Assembly (NCBI GenBank): GCA_028287115.1
Contig: JAQBQF010000316.1
Coordinates: forward strand, 1-64,000
Source: Myxococcales bacterium
GTDB taxonomy: Bacteria > Myxococcota_A > Polyangia > Haliangiales > Haliangiaceae
DNA: 64,000 bases
Direction: 5' to 3'
The position numbers and the translations under genes are program-made. Shown here one piece after another: positions 35,056 to 45,375 of this stretch (the stretch's first letter is position 1; each line of letters starts with the position of its first letter). The notes beneath the pieces were generated by a model, which saw only the letters and a program-made list of their open reading frames with translations, had not been told where the DNA came from and did no database searches.

Positions 35056-36150
35056 CTAGCGTCGCGGGATGGGCGCGGCCCTGTTCGCGTCCGCCTCATC
35101 GCTGATCCGCGCATGCTCGAGCAGAAGCTGCGTCACCGTTGTACCAACTTCATCGCGGCCTCCGATCGAGCATGGCGAGAACTCGAACTGCCCATCGCGC
35201 CAATCGAGCAGCAACATCAGGCGCTCGCGCGGTGTGCCTCGACCGGCGCTCGCTTCGACCTTGAGGATCTTGCCCTCCGAGACGAAGACGCGGGCGATGT
35301 CGCCGCCGCGCAACAGCAACAGGATTCCTGATTTGCGCTCGAACTCGAACAACGATAGCAACGTGCCGAGTCCGATGTCGACAAGGCTCCCGCGCAAGCC
35401 GGGATTCGTCGTCGGTGTCACCGGTGCCGCGACGCGATGGACGCGAATCACCAGCTCCTCCTCGAGGAACGGCGTCGGGATGTAGTCGCGCACCCCGGCG
35501 CGATATGCCTCGAGGCGCCCGAGATCGGTGTCATCGCCCGTCAGGATCAGCGGCACGTCCGATAGCGTCTCGTGATCGGACATCGCGTACGCCAGATCGA
35601 TCCCGGTCATCGATTCGAGCGACGACGCGGCGACGACCGTATCCGGCCGCCATTGGGTGCACGCCTCGAGCGCATCCGTCGCGCTCGCGCAGGCCGTGAC
35701 CTTGAAGCCGGCCGACTCGAGGCTCCGGACCATCCGCGTGCGCAACGGGGCGCTTGGCTCGACGACGACGATCTGGGTCGTGGTCGAGAGCCCCGGATTC
35801 GTGATCTCGGTGCGCAGGCTATCGACGTGCGCGCGGAGCTTGAGCCGCGCCGAGCTCTCGCCTCCGAGGATCTCGAAGCCCATGCCCGCATGCCGGCCGA
35901 GCGCCTTGGCCGACGAAGGCGTCAGCATGTGCGCGACGCGCGCCGGTAGCACGAGGTCGCTTCCGTCCGGCAAGGTCAGGCGCAGCTCGGTCTCTTCGCC
36001 GACCGGCAACAGCGCCTCGGTCCGGATGTACAGACCGCGAGCCGAGACATCTTCGGTCTCCGCTTCGACCACGCCCGATGGCCGATCGAACTCGACCCGA
36101 CAACGGCTAACGAGCCGTTGATCGCGGCCGCGACGCGAATGTGCCACCAC
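35056..36150 (-). CDS. PilZ - pseudoreceiver - DUF4388 protein
   Basis: 364 aa, GTG start. PilZ domain at 1-~110 with the cyclic-di-GMP-binding pattern (RRGRDQR; EDVSARGLYI, i.e. D-x-S-x-x-G). Receiver-like domain at ~125-240, but the phospho-Asp region reads TVVAASSLESMTG and the conserved Lys is replaced (DYIPTPF), so it is unlikely to be phosphorylated. C-terminal DUF4388 at ~248-345 (LRGSLVDIGLGTLLSLFEFE; KSGILLLLRGGDIARVFVSE). Cytoplasmic signal integrator; target unknown. A likely -10 (TAGAAT) lies directly before the GTG. Confidence 0.87.
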   Translation of the reverse strand: MVAHSRRGRDQRLVSRCRVEFDRPSGVVEAETEDVSARGLYIRTEALLPVGEETELRLTLPDGSDLVLPARVAHMLTPSSAKALGRHAGMGFEILGGESSARLKLRAHVDSLRTEITNPGLSTTTQIVVVEPSAPLRTRMVRSLESAGFKVTACASATDALEACTQWRPDTVVAASSLESMTGIDLAYAMSDHETLSDVPLILTGDDTDLGRLEAYRAGVRDYIPTPFLEEELVIRVHRVAAPVTPTTNPGLRGSLVDIGLGTLLSLFEFERKSGILLLLRGGDIARVFVSEGKILKVEASAGRGTPRERLMLLLDWRDGQFEFSPCSIGGRDEVGTTVTQLLLEHARISDEADANRAAPIPRR

Positions 36151-36301
36151 CCGAAATTCTAGCGGTCGCCCAATTCATTGTCCTGTTTGCGCGGGATTCG
36201 GTCTTTAAGTCCTTATGAAATCAGATGTTGTCGGTTTTGCTTGATTGTGCCATGACTTTTCAAGAATCTTTGAACGTTCTTAAGGCATCGGAAGGGCAAC
36301 C
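36151..36301. other. AT-rich divergent promoter region
   Basis: 151 bases between the PilZ gene and the menaquinone operon, clearly richer in A/T than its surroundings. For the minus gene, AGGACA-N17-TAGAAT ends just before the GTG. For the plus gene, a TTGATT with an AGAATC about 16-17 bases downstream is a weak candidate. GGAAGG sits 7 bases before ATG 36302. Confidence 0.45.
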
Positions 36302-37360
36302 ATGACGCTCGCGCTAGAGGCAACGGATCGTTCAGTTCTGGATCAGCTCGCTCGCGTGAGCGGCGCTCGTGGTGCGCGTGATCTCGGTGATCGGCTCTCA
36401 ACTCTCGGCCGCTGGGTCAGGGCCGATCTGATCGAGTTCGAAGCCGAGCTTGCGAAATTGCCTCACGGCGCACGCGTCGTTCATTCCGCGGCTCATCACT
36501 TGCTCGATCTGCGGGGCAAGCACCTGCGGCCGATGTGCGTGGCGCTCGCCAGCCGATTCGGCGACGGCTTCACCGCGCAGGCGCGAGGCCTCGCAGTCGC
36601 GGTCGAGCTCGTCCACACGGCGACGCTGCTCCACGATGACGTCGTCGATCTCGCGGAGCGCAGGCGCGGCAAGCCGGCCGCGTGCGTGGTCTACGGCAAC
36701 GCGGCTTCGATCTTCGCGGGCGACTGGCTGCTCGTCGCGGCACTGCGCCGGATCGCAGCGGCGAACGTCGACGGCTTGCTCGATCGGATGCTCGCCGTGA
36801 TCGACGAGATGATCACGGCGGAGTCGCTCCAGCTCGAGCGTCGCGGCCTCGTGCGCGCCGAGCGCGCAGAATATTTCCAGATCGTCGAGGGCAAGACGGC
36901 GGCGCTGTTCCGGTGGGCGATGATCGCCGGCGCTCGCTCCGCCGGGCTCGATCGCTCCGCGGAGGATGCGCTCGAGCGGTTCGGGCTGCACCTCGGGGTT
37001 GCGTTTCAAGCGGTCGACGACGAGCTCGATTTCGGCTTCGTCGCGGCGACAGGTGACGGTACCGGCAAGGACCCGCTCGCCGATCTGCGCGAGGGCAAGA
37101 TGACGTTCCCGCTCGTGGTCGCGCTCGAACGCGAGCCGTCGCTGCGCGCGCGGATCGAAGAGGCTCTCGCCGAAGGCTGCAACAGCGACCTCGCGGCGAT
37201 CGCAACGGCCGTACGCGAGACCGGCGCACTCACCGCGACTCGCAAGCTCGCCGAAGATCACGCGCATCGCGCACTCGAGGCACTCGATGTGTTTGCCCCC
37301 GGACCCGCCCGCGACGCCCTCGAGACCGTCGCGCTCGCTTCTTTGGAGAGGACGTCATGA
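36302..37360 (+). CDS. Polyprenyl diphosphate synthase (menaquinone side chain)
   Basis: 352 aa, ATG with good GGAAGG. Trans-isoprenyl diphosphate synthase: GKHLRP, first Asp-rich motif LLHDDVVDLAERRRGKPA (DDxxD) and second QAVDDELDF. Makes the all-trans prenyl tail used by MenA. Chain length cannot be read with certainty. First gene of the men operon and overlaps menG by 4 bases, which supports a dedicated quinone role. The N-terminal ~40 residues are extra compared with short homologues. Confidence 0.9.
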   Translation: MTLALEATDRSVLDQLARVSGARGARDLGDRLSTLGRWVRADLIEFEAELAKLPHGARVVHSAAHHLLDLRGKHLRPMCVALASRFGDGFTAQARGLAVAVELVHTATLLHDDVVDLAERRRGKPAACVVYGNAASIFAGDWLLVAALRRIAAANVDGLLDRMLAVIDEMITAESLQLERRGLVRAERAEYFQIVEGKTAALFRWAMIAGARSAGLDRSAEDALERFGLHLGVAFQAVDDELDFGFVAATGDGTGKDPLADLREGKMTFPLVVALEREPSLRARIEEALAEGCNSDLAAIATAVRETGALTATRKLAEDHAHRALEALDVFAPGPARDALETVALASLERTS

Positions 37361-38154
37361 CAGCTCCATTGCCCTCCCCGCGCGTCAGCGGCATCGCGGC
37401 GATCGCGACCCAACCGGCACTCGGCAGCGGCGAGATGTTCGACCGCATTGCGCCTCGCTACGACTTCGTGAACCGGCTCCTGTCGCTGGGACTCGATCAA
37501 CGATGGCGTCGCAAGCTCGTCCGCGCGCTCGGCCTCGACATCGCGCGACGCCGCAACAGCACGCAAGCAGCCTGGTTCGGTGAAGCTCCACGGATCCTCG
37601 ATATCGCCACCGGTACCGGAGATCTCGCGATCGAGATCGCGCGTGCATGTCCCGGCGCATCGGTGATCGGCCTCGATCCATCGCCCGGGATGCTGGCGAT
37701 CGCGAAGCACAAGCTCTCCGAGCGCGGGCTCTCGGATCGCGTATCGCTCGCACAAGGCGATGCGCAGCACCTGCCCTATCGTAACTGCGAGATCGATGCG
37801 GCGACGATCGCGTTCGGCATCCGCAACGTGCCGGACCGCGCGCTCGGCCTCCGCGAGATCGCACGCGTCGTCAGACCCGGCGGACGCATCGCGATCCTCG
37901 AGCTCGGCGAGCCGCGACGTGGCGTGCTCGGCGCAGCCGCGCGCCTTCATTGTCATCACGTGGTCCCGCGGCTCGGCGCCTTGCTCGGCGGCTCGCGCGA
38001 GTATCGCTATCTCCAGACGTCGGTCGAGGCGTTCCCGGAGCCCGAGGTGTTCGCGAAGATCATGGCCGAGAATGGGCTCGAGGTCTTGGGCGTCACGCAA
38101 CTGACGTTTGGCGTGTGCAACCTCTACATCGCGACGCCCGCGGAGGAGCCGTAG
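37357..38154 (+). CDS. ubiE: Demethylmenaquinone methyltransferase (UbiE/MenG)
   Basis: 265 aa. MFDRIAPRYDFVNRLLSLGL is the family opening; SAM-binding LDIATGTGDLAIEIA; then GDAQHLPY and AFGIRNVPDR, both UbiE signatures. Catalyses the last step, C-methylation of demethylmenaquinone with SAM. It has a ~25-residue N-terminal extension and a small insertion between the first helix and motif I (~55-75). ATGA overlap with the prenyl synthase gene; menF starts immediately after its stop. Confidence 0.95.
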   Translation: MTAPLPSPRVSGIAAIATQPALGSGEMFDRIAPRYDFVNRLLSLGLDQRWRRKLVRALGLDIARRRNSTQAAWFGEAPRILDIATGTGDLAIEIARACPGASVIGLDPSPGMLAIAKHKLSERGLSDRVSLAQGDAQHLPYRNCEIDAATIAFGIRNVPDRALGLREIARVVRPGGRIAILELGEPRRGVLGAAARLHCHHVVPRLGALLGGSREYRYLQTSVEAFPEPEVFAKIMAENGLEVLGVTQLTFGVCNLYIATPAEEP

Positions 38155-39597
38155 ATGAAGCCGGCGGCTGATCTCGTCGGGCCGGAGTCGTATGCGTTCG
38201 ACGTGTCGCACGGCCGCGCGCCCGAGGCGCGTAGAAGCTCGGACGATGCTGCCGTGCTCGACAGTGGACTTGCGGCGGCGAGGCAGGCGAATGGGTTGAC
38301 CGCGATCGCGTTTCCAGCGCCGATCGTCGCGGCCTCAGCGATCATCGCGGCCTGGCGCGCGGCGCCGGCGGTCGCGTGGTCTTCGCGCGATCTGACGATC
38401 GTCGGCATCGGCGTCGCTCACGAGCTCCGCGGATCCGGCCAGGCGCGATGCGACGAGATCGTCGCCGGTGCGCGGCGACTCGCGATAGGGGAGGTGATCG
38501 TGTCAGCCGCGGTCGCAAAGGGCGATCGCAAGCTCGCACTCGCGCGACCAAGGCTCCTCGGCGGTCTCGCATTCACGCCCGGTGCAGCAGATAGCGCGCC
38601 GTGGACCGGCTTCGGCGATGCATGGTTCATGTTGCCGCGGTGGACGTACGTCCAGGACGGAGCCAGCGCGTGGCTCGTCCTCGCGGTCGATGCGCGCGAC
38701 GCCCGCGATGCGAAGCGCTGGCATGACGAGCTCGCGGCGTTCCGCGTCGCGCTCGCGAATCACTTCGCAGCCCGTCCACAGCCGCCGATGATCGAGATCG
38801 ATCGCGGTGATGTCTGCGCGTGGCGAGATCAGGTTCGCGAGATCACGAACGCGATCGCGCGCGGTGAGTGCGAGAAGGTCGTCGCGGCTCGCAGTGCCGT
38901 CGTGACACTCGGCGGAGAGGCCCGCGCGGCAGATCTGCTCGCCGAGCTCGATGCGCGACACGAAGACTGTGTGCGGCTGCTCGTGCGGCCACCGGCGGGC
39001 GGGACGCTGATCGCCGCAACCCCGGAGCGGCTCGTCCGCGTCGATGGCTCGACGGTCGCGTGTGATGCCCTGGCCGGCTCGCGTGCGCGCATCGACAATG
39101 CCGATCATGCGGCGCTGCTCGCGAGCACCAAGGATCATCGCGAGCACGAGCTGGTCGTGCGCGCGATCGCGAGCACGCTCGCCGAGCTCGGCGACGTTCG
39201 CGTGCCAGAGGCACCCGGAATTCGCGCGCTGCGGCACGTCCTGCACTTGCACACGCCGATCACCGCGAAGCTGCGCTCGCCGCATCACGTGCTCGAGATC
39301 GCCGCGCGCCTGCATCCGACGCCGGCCGTCGGTGGCACGCCGACGCAGTTCGCGACGGAGTGGATCGGCTCGCGCGAGACCTCGCAGCGTGGTTGGTACG
39401 CCTCGCCCGTGGGCTGGTTCGATCTCGAGGGCAATGGCGAGCTCGCGGTCGCGATCCGGTCGGGTGTGCTGATCGGAGAGCACGCGCATCTGTGGGCGGG
39501 CGCCGGTATCGTCGCCGGCTCCGATGCCGATCGCGAGCTCGCGGAGACCGAGCTCAAGCTGCGCGCCATGCTCGGCGCCCTCGGAGCCGCGGCATGA
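38155..39597 (+). CDS. menF: Isochorismate synthase MenF
   Basis: 480 aa. The C-terminal chorismate-binding domain has LAGSRAR, the KDHREHELVV motif, LHPTPAVGGTP, WYASPVGWFDLEGNGE and AGAGIVAGSDADRELAETELK, which identify an isochorismate synthase. Converts chorismate to isochorismate, committing it to menaquinone. The N-terminal half is divergent, as usual. ATGA overlap with menD. Confidence 0.93.
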   Translation: MKPAADLVGPESYAFDVSHGRAPEARRSSDDAAVLDSGLAAARQANGLTAIAFPAPIVAASAIIAAWRAAPAVAWSSRDLTIVGIGVAHELRGSGQARCDEIVAGARRLAIGEVIVSAAVAKGDRKLALARPRLLGGLAFTPGAADSAPWTGFGDAWFMLPRWTYVQDGASAWLVLAVDARDARDAKRWHDELAAFRVALANHFAARPQPPMIEIDRGDVCAWRDQVREITNAIARGECEKVVAARSAVVTLGGEARAADLLAELDARHEDCVRLLVRPPAGGTLIAATPERLVRVDGSTVACDALAGSRARIDNADHAALLASTKDHREHELVVRAIASTLAELGDVRVPEAPGIRALRHVLHLHTPITAKLRSPHHVLEIAARLHPTPAVGGTPTQFATEWIGSRETSQRGWYASPVGWFDLEGNGELAVAIRSGVLIGEHAHLWAGAGIVAGSDADRELAETELKLRAMLGALGAAA

Positions 39598-41384
39598 CGG
39601 CCGCCGTGCAGACGCTGTGGGCGGAGCTCGTCGTGGCGAGCCTCGCAGATGCCGGCGTGGTGACCTGCGTGATCAGCCCGGGCTCGCGGTCGACTCCGCT
39701 CGCGCTCGCACTCGCGGCGGATCCACGGTTCGATCTCCCGACGATCATCGACGAGCGTGCCGCGGCCTTCTTTGCACTCGGCGTCGCGCGTGCGACCGAC
39801 AAGCCGGCGGCGATGCTGTGTACGAGCGGCTCGGCCGCGGCTCACTATCTCCCCGCGATCGTCGAAGCGAGCCTCGCCGGGATTCCGCTGGTCGCGATCA
39901 CGGCGGACCGTCCGCCGGAGCTGCAGCAATGCGGCGCGACGCAGACGATCGATCAGGTGAAGCTCTACGGCGGCTTCGTCCGCGGCGCGTTCGATCTCGG
40001 TGCTCCGGTCGGCAGCGCGCTGGCGATGCGAGCCGTGAGGCGCAAAGTGATCGCGGCGGTGACGCTGTCGCGCGGTCCGCATCCGGGGCCGGTTCACGTC
40101 GACGTTCCGTTGCGCAAGCCCCTCGAGCCGGCCGCGCCGTCGACCGATGAAGACCGTGCGCTCGCGCGTGTCGTCGCCGAGCTGCGAGGTACACCCGTGC
40201 TATCGCAACCGCCGAAGCTCGTTGCAGATCACGCGGCCCTCGACGCGCTCGCCGCCGCGATCGCGGCCGAGTCGCACGGCATCATCGTCGCGGGCGCGAT
40301 GCCCGTGCAGTTCGCAGCGTCGCGACGGGCCGTCCTCGAGCTCGCCGCGCGCGCCGGCTATCCCGTCCTTGCCGAAGCCGGCAGTCAGGTGCGGTTCGGC
40401 TCTCCGTCGGCGGCTGTGGTCGTCGATCAGTTCGATCTCGTGCTGGCACTCGCGGGCGCACCCGCGCCGCGCCTGATCATCCGGCTCGGTGCCGAGCCCG
40501 TGGCCGCGGGGTGGAGTGCCGCGCAGACGATGCTCGCGGGCGCGACTCGCTACGTGCTCGCCGATCACGACTGGCGCGATCCGGATTCCTCCGCGGCTGC
40601 CGTGATCATCGGGAACATCGCGGACTCGCTCGCGTACCTTGCCGAACGCGTCGGTCGCGACATCGCGGCCGATGCGACGCGGCACGAGTTTGCGGCAGCC
40701 TGGCACGCGGCGGACCTCCGCGGCGGTGCCGCGATCGATCGCGCGCTCGCGGCGCATCCGCGATCCGAAGGTGCCGTGTTGCGGGCTGCGATCGCAGCGA
40801 TGCCAAAGGCCACGCTGCTGCAGATCGGCAACAGCTTGCCGATTCGAGTGATCGATCTCGTCTCCGATCAGCGCGAGCATCGCGTGATCACGCAACGAGG
40901 CGCGGCGGGGATCGATGGGCTCGTCGCGTCGGCGGCAGGCGCGACACGCGCGGGATGCCCCGTGCTGCTCGTCCTCGGCGATGTCAGCTTCGCGCACGAT
41001 CTCGGTGGCCTCCTCGCGGCACGGCAAGCCTCGGCACCGCTCGCGATCCTCGTCGTCGATAATGGTGGCGGCAGGATCTTCGCGGGCCTGCCGATCGCGA
41101 GGGCCGGGCATGCCGAGGCGTTCGAGCGCCACTTCATCACGGCACCCGACCTCGACCCGACCGCGATCGCGAGCGCGCTCGGGGTGCGAGCGGTCACCGC
41201 CGCTACACCCGCGGCGGTCGCCACGGCGATCGGCGGCGCGATCAGCCACGGCGGCGTCACCGTGATTCATGCCCCGGTCACCGCGTCAGGTGCGCACGAC
41301 GTTCGTCGCGCCGCCCTCGAGCTCATCAGTTCGTCGAACCCGGCGCACCCACGCGCCGCATCTACAGGAGCCCGCTATGTCTGA
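39594..41384 (+). CDS. menD: 2-succinyl-5-enolpyruvyl-6-hydroxy-3-cyclohexene-1-carboxylate synthase MenD
   Basis: 596 aa from ATG 39594. Thiamine-diphosphate enzyme: [29 protein letters not shown] (catalytic Glu), [18 protein letters not shown] and [20 protein letters not shown], all MenD hallmarks; C-terminal ThDP-binding region [15 protein letters not shown] then [10 protein letters not shown]. Adds the succinyl semialdehyde unit of 2-oxoglutarate to isochorismate. Overlaps menF by 4 and menB by 8 bases. Confidence 0.96.
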   Translation: MTAAVQTLWAELVVASLADAGVVTCVISPGSRSTPLALALAADPRFDLPTIIDERAAAFFALGVARATDKPAAMLCTSGSAAAHYLPAIVEASLAGIPLVAITADRPPELQQCGATQTIDQVKLYGGFVRGAFDLGAPVGSALAMRAVRRKVIAAVTLSRGPHPGPVHVDVPLRKPLEPAAPSTDEDRALARVVAELRGTPVLSQPPKLVADHAALDALAAAIAAESHGIIVAGAMPVQFAASRRAVLELAARAGYPVLAEAGSQVRFGSPSAAVVVDQFDLVLALAGAPAPRLIIRLGAEPVAAGWSAAQTMLAGATRYVLADHDWRDPDSSAAAVIIGNIADSLAYLAERVGRDIAADATRHEFAAAWHAADLRGGAAIDRALAAHPRSEGAVLRAAIAAMPKATLLQIGNSLPIRVIDLVSDQREHRVITQRGAAGIDGLVASAAGATRAGCPVLLVLGDVSFAHDLGGLLAARQASAPLAILVVDNGGGRIFAGLPIARAGHAEAFERHFITAPDLDPTAIASALGVRAVTAATPAAVATAIGGAISHGGVTVIHAPVTASGAHDVRRAALELISSSNPAHPRAASTGARYV

Positions 41385-42198
41385 GATCAATTGGACACGT
41401 CACCCTGGTTACGAAGACGTCACGTACGAGACCGGCGACGGCATCGCGAAGATCACGATCAACCGTCCGGAAGTGCACAACGCGTTTCGGCCGCGCACGG
41501 TCGCGGAGATGATTCGCGCCTTCGACGAGGCGCGGGATGACAGCACGGTCGGTGCGGTGATCCTGACAGGCGCCGGCCCGAACGCGTTCTGCTCGGGCGG
41601 AGACCAACGCGTACGTGGCACCGGCGGCTACGTCGGCGCGGACGGCATCCCCCGGCTCAACGTCCTCGACCTACACATGCGAATTCGCTATCTGCCCAAG
41701 CCGGTGGTCGCGATGGTCGCAGGCTATGCGGTCGGCGGCGGCCATGTCTTGCATCTCGTCTGCGATCTGACGATCGCCGCCGACAACGCGAAGTTCGGGC
41801 AGACCGGTCCACGCGTCGGCAGCTTCGACGCCGGCTTCGGCAGCTCGTATCTCGCGCGAGTCGTCGGTCAGAAGAAGGCGCGCGAGATCTGGTTTCTGTG
41901 CCGCCAGTACGATGCGAAGGCGGCGCTCGACATGGGACTCGTCAACACGGTCGTGCCGCTCGCCGAGCTCGAGGCGACGACGATCCAGTGGTGCCGCGAG
42001 ATGTTGCAGCATTCTCCGACGGCGCTCCGGTTCCTCAAGATGGCGATGAACGCCGACTGCGACGGGCAGGCCGGCATGATGGCGTTCGCGGGGTCCGCGA
42101 CGCTCATGTACTACACGACGGACGAGGGCCGCGAAGGCAAGGAAGCGTTCCTCGAGAAGCGCAAGCCAGACTTCTCCAAGTTCCCACGTTATCCGTGA
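41377..42198 (+). CDS. menB: 1,4-dihydroxy-2-naphthoyl-CoA synthase MenB
   Basis: 273 aa. Start ATG 41377 is fixed by ACAGGAG six bases upstream and by the family N-terminus ([20 protein letters not shown]). Crotonase fold: [28 protein letters not shown] (oxyanion hole), [32 protein letters not shown], and C-terminal [20 protein letters not shown]. Closes the second ring from succinylbenzoyl-CoA. Confidence 0.96.
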   Translation: MSEINWTRHPGYEDVTYETGDGIAKITINRPEVHNAFRPRTVAEMIRAFDEARDDSTVGAVILTGAGPNAFCSGGDQRVRGTGGYVGADGIPRLNVLDLHMRIRYLPKPVVAMVAGYAVGGGHVLHLVCDLTIAADNAKFGQTGPRVGSFDAGFGSSYLARVVGQKKAREIWFLCRQYDAKAALDMGLVNTVVPLAELEATTIQWCREMLQHSPTALRFLKMAMNADCDGQAGMMAFAGSATLMYYTTDEGREGKEAFLEKRKPDFSKFPRYP

Positions 42199-42222
42199 GC
42201 CGTCGTCGAGCGCGAGCTTGTC

Positions 42223-43083
42223 ATGAAACACTGGATTTCAGCCGCACGCCTCCGAACGTTACCTGCCGCGATCGTGCCCGTCGCGGTCGGAACCGCATGC
42301 GCGCGCGCAACGGGTGCGATCGCGTGGGGCCCAGCGCTCGCCGCACTCGCGGGTGCGCTGGCGATCCAGATCGGAACGAACTTCGCGAATGACGTGTTCG
42401 ACGCCGAGCGCGGCGCCGATGGACCCGATCGCATCGGTCCGGTGCGTGCGGTCAGCGCGGGCCTGATCAGCGCCGCGGCGATGAAGCGCGCGATGATCGC
42501 GGCGTTTGCGATCGCGAGCGCGTTCGGGCTCTACCTCGTGCACGCGGCGGGCTGGCCCGTGGTGGCGATCGGCATCGCGTCGATCATCGCAGGCATCGCC
42601 TACACCGGCGGACCGTGGCCGCTCGGGTATCACGGGCTCGGCGACGTGTTCGTCCTTGGATTTTTCGGTTTCGTCGCGGTGTGTGGCACGGCGTTCGTCC
42701 AGCTCGGCCGCGTGCCGGCGCTGTCGGTGTGGGCGGCGATGCCGGTCGGTGCGCTCGCGACCGCGATCCTCGTCGTCAATAATGTCCGAGACCGTGCGAC
42801 CGACGTCCGCGCCGGCAAACGGACGCTCGCGGTCCGATTCGGACGCCGTGCGGCGATCGGCGAGTACACGGCGTTCCTCGCGGTGGCATATGCAGTTCCC
42901 GCCGTGCTCGCGATCAACGATCCGTGGCGAGCCTTGCCGCTGCTGACGCTGCCGATCGCATGGCGCCGCTTGCGGGACGTCGTCGGCGCGGTCTCGGGTG
43001 ACGAATACAACCGCTGCCTCGCGGGAACAGCGCAACTCCTGCTCGCGCACGGGCTCCTGTTCAAGATCGGCCTGGTGATCTAG
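42223..43083 (+). CDS. menA: 1,4-dihydroxy-2-naphthoate polyprenyltransferase MenA
   Basis: 286 aa integral membrane protein, about 8-9 predicted helices. [17 protein letters not shown] at the N-terminus; prenyl-diphosphate site [20 protein letters not shown]; second motif [20 protein letters not shown]. Attaches the prenyl tail to DHNA in the inner membrane. A 24-base gap separates it from menB; menC begins at the next base after its stop. Confidence 0.95.
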   Translation: MKHWISAARLRTLPAAIVPVAVGTACARATGAIAWGPALAALAGALAIQIGTNFANDVFDAERGADGPDRIGPVRAVSAGLISAAAMKRAMIAAFAIASAFGLYLVHAAGWPVVAIGIASIIAGIAYTGGPWPLGYHGLGDVFVLGFFGFVAVCGTAFVQLGRVPALSVWAAMPVGALATAILVVNNVRDRATDVRAGKRTLAVRFGRRAAIGEYTAFLAVAYAVPAVLAINDPWRALPLLTLPIAWRRLRDVVGAVSGDEYNRCLAGTAQLLLAHGLLFKIGLVI

Positions 43084-44037
43084 ATGCGGATCGTCGCTGT
43101 CGAGCATCGAACCGTTTGCTTGCCCATCGCTCGCGGTGGTGCGGCGCGCGACCGATGGACGGAGCGAGCGGCGGCGATGATCATCGTGACCGACGAGCTC
43201 GGCTACACCGGAATCGGCGAGGCCGCGCCGCTGCCCGGCATGTCGATCGATGTGCTCGACGACGCGGTGAGCGCTGCTGCGGATCTCGCGGCTCGCGTAC
43301 CGCTGCTGATCGAATCGCCGGCGCACGCGACCGGAGTTGCCGATCGCGTCACGGCGGCGCCCGCAGCGCGATTCGCGATCGAGACCGCGCTGCTGACGGC
43401 GCTTGCGCAACGCGCACACACGAGCGTCGCGGCGCTGTGGAACGCGATCCCGCAGGGCGAGCTACGCAGCGCGATCGTCGTCGATGACGAGGTCCAGGCG
43501 CGCGCTGCGGTCGCGGCCGGCGCGCGGTGTCTCAAGATCAAGGTGGGCGCGGATGATCTCGATCGGGTGAAGCGGATCTCCGCGGCGGCGCCGGCGGCGC
43601 GACTTCGAGTCGATGCAAATCGTTCGTGGCCTCGTGACGGTGTCGCCGAGCTGATGGCGCAGCTCGCGGACCTTCCGATCGATTACGTCGAAGAGCCGTG
43701 CGAAGGCGCGCACGAGCTCCTCGGGCACCCAGGGGTCTGCCGGATCGCTCTCGACGAGAGCCTCGTACATCTCGGCCGCGCGGATCTCGCGCGTGCGCTC
43801 GAGTCGCCTCAGCTCGCTGCGCTCGTGCTCAAGCCGACGTTACTCGGCGGCTTCGCGCGTTGCTTCGAGCTCGCGAGCGCGGCGCACCGACACGGCGTCG
43901 CTCCGGTGGTCTCGCATACGCTCGAAGGCCCGATCGGCTATGCCGCTTGCATCGAGCTCGGGCGCGCGATCGGCGCGGATGTTCCGGTCGGGCTCGCACC
44001 ACACGGCGCGCTCGATCAGTTCGCGGCGGCGCTATGA
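43084..44037 (+). CDS. menC: o-Succinylbenzoate synthase MenC
   Basis: 317 aa, enolase superfamily. Catalytic KxK in LKIKVG, metal ligands in RVDANRSW (Asp), VEEP (Glu) and ALDESL (Asp), general base Lys in LVLKPTLLGG. N-terminal lid domain with GIGEAAPLPG. Dehydrates SHCHC to o-succinylbenzoate. ATGA overlap with menE. Confidence 0.93.
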   Translation: MRIVAVEHRTVCLPIARGGAARDRWTERAAAMIIVTDELGYTGIGEAAPLPGMSIDVLDDAVSAAADLAARVPLLIESPAHATGVADRVTAAPAARFAIETALLTALAQRAHTSVAALWNAIPQGELRSAIVVDDEVQARAAVAAGARCLKIKVGADDLDRVKRISAAAPAARLRVDANRSWPRDGVAELMAQLADLPIDYVEEPCEGAHELLGHPGVCRIALDESLVHLGRADLARALESPQLAALVLKPTLLGGFARCFELASAAHRHGVAPVVSHTLEGPIGYAACIELGRAIGADVPVGLAPHGALDQFAAAL

Positions 44038-45347
44038 GCAATGACGCTGCGGATTGCCTGGCGGCGGACGACGCCGCGGAATCCCCGGCGGGGGATGCGC
44101 TCTCGATCCGTGCGGCTGCCTCCGAAGCCGGCAATCGTCCGGCGATCATCACGGCAAGCAAGACCCTGACGTTCGCGGACTGCGAACGCGAAGTCCAGCT
44201 CGCGGGCTCGCGTGGCGTGACGGCGATCAGCGCGACGCCGACGATCGAGACGATCCTCGCGATCTACGCGGCGCTCGAGGCACGTCGCCCGATCGCGCTC
44301 ATGCATCCACGGCTGGCGAGCCACGAGCTCGACCGACAGCGCGCGGAAGTCGCAGCTGCGCAGCTCCCGGACGGGGCCGCGATCGTCCTGTTCACGTCGG
44401 GCTCGACGGGCGCGGCGCGAGGCGTGGTGCTCACGCGAGCCGCGCTGATCGCAGCCGCCGGCGCAAGCGCCGCACATCTCGGCTGGACCGACGACGATCG
44501 CTGGCTCTTGTGCTTGCCGCTCGCGCACGCCGGTGGCCTATCGATCGTGATCCGATGCCTCGCCGCACGCCGGCCGATCGTGTTTCATGATGCCGACTTC
44601 GCGCCGCGCGAGGTCGCCGCGTTGGCGCGCGGCGCGCGCGCGACGCTGGCGTCCCTGGTTCCGACTCAGCTCGCCGCTCTCCTCGATCACATCGACGGCA
44701 GCGAGCCACTGCGTGCCGTCCTGATCGGTGGCGCCGCGGCGTCCCCCACGCAAGTCCAAGCTGCTATCGCGCGCGGACTCCCGATCCGCACGAGCTACGG
44801 ACTGACCGAGACCTTCGGCCAGGTTGCTACCGCACCGTCATGCGAGGCGCTACCGAGGCCGCTTCCAGGCGTCGAGCTCGCGGCCGGCACACGCGAGCAC
44901 CCCGCACTGATCCGGATCCGCGGCCCGATGCTGGCGATGGCGTATCTCGACGGTGCGCCTATCGCACCGGAGCTCGTCACGGCCGACCTCGGATATCTCG
45001 ACGATGATGGCCTTCACGTGCTCGGCCGCGCGGACGACGTGATCATCACGGGCGGCGAGAACGTGCATCCCGCCGAGATCGAGAGCGTGGTCGCGACGAC
45101 GCCAGGGGTTCTCGCAGCGTGCGCGTTCGGACTTGCGGACCCGATCTGGGGCCAGATCGTGGCGGTCGCGCTCACGATCGACGGCGCATTCGACCCAGAA
45201 CTGGCGCGAACGCGATGGCAGTCGACCCTGCCTCCGCACGCGCGGCCGCGTCAGGTGCTGATCGTCGAGACGCTACCGCTCCTGCCGTCCGGAAAGGTCG
45301 ACCGCCGCGCCGCGACGGAGCTCGCACTCGCCGTGCCGCCCGGATAA
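44034..45347 (+). CDS. menE: o-Succinylbenzoate-CoA ligase MenE
   Basis: 437 aa from ATG 44034. ANL adenylate-forming enzyme: P-loop VLFTSGSTGAARGVVLT, RTSYGLTETFGQ, YLDDDGLHVLGRADDVIITG (ATP-binding), GGENVHPAEIE hinge and C-terminal Lys in LLPSGKVDRRA. Shorter than average, typical of MenE. Activates o-succinylbenzoate to its CoA ester. Last gene of the men operon. Confidence 0.92.
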   Translation: MSNDAADCLAADDAAESPAGDALSIRAAASEAGNRPAIITASKTLTFADCEREVQLAGSRGVTAISATPTIETILAIYAALEARRPIALMHPRLASHELDRQRAEVAAAQLPDGAAIVLFTSGSTGAARGVVLTRAALIAAAGASAAHLGWTDDDRWLLCLPLAHAGGLSIVIRCLAARRPIVFHDADFAPREVAALARGARATLASLVPTQLAALLDHIDGSEPLRAVLIGGAAASPTQVQAAIARGLPIRTSYGLTETFGQVATAPSCEALPRPLPGVELAAGTREHPALIRIRGPMLAMAYLDGAPIAPELVTADLGYLDDDGLHVLGRADDVIITGGENVHPAEIESVVATTPGVLAACAFGLADPIWGQIVAVALTIDGAFDPELARTRWQSTLPPHARPRQVLIVETLPLLPSGKVDRRAATELALAVPPG

Positions 45348-45375
45348 GCCGCGCGAGCGTGCTATATCCACCCGC

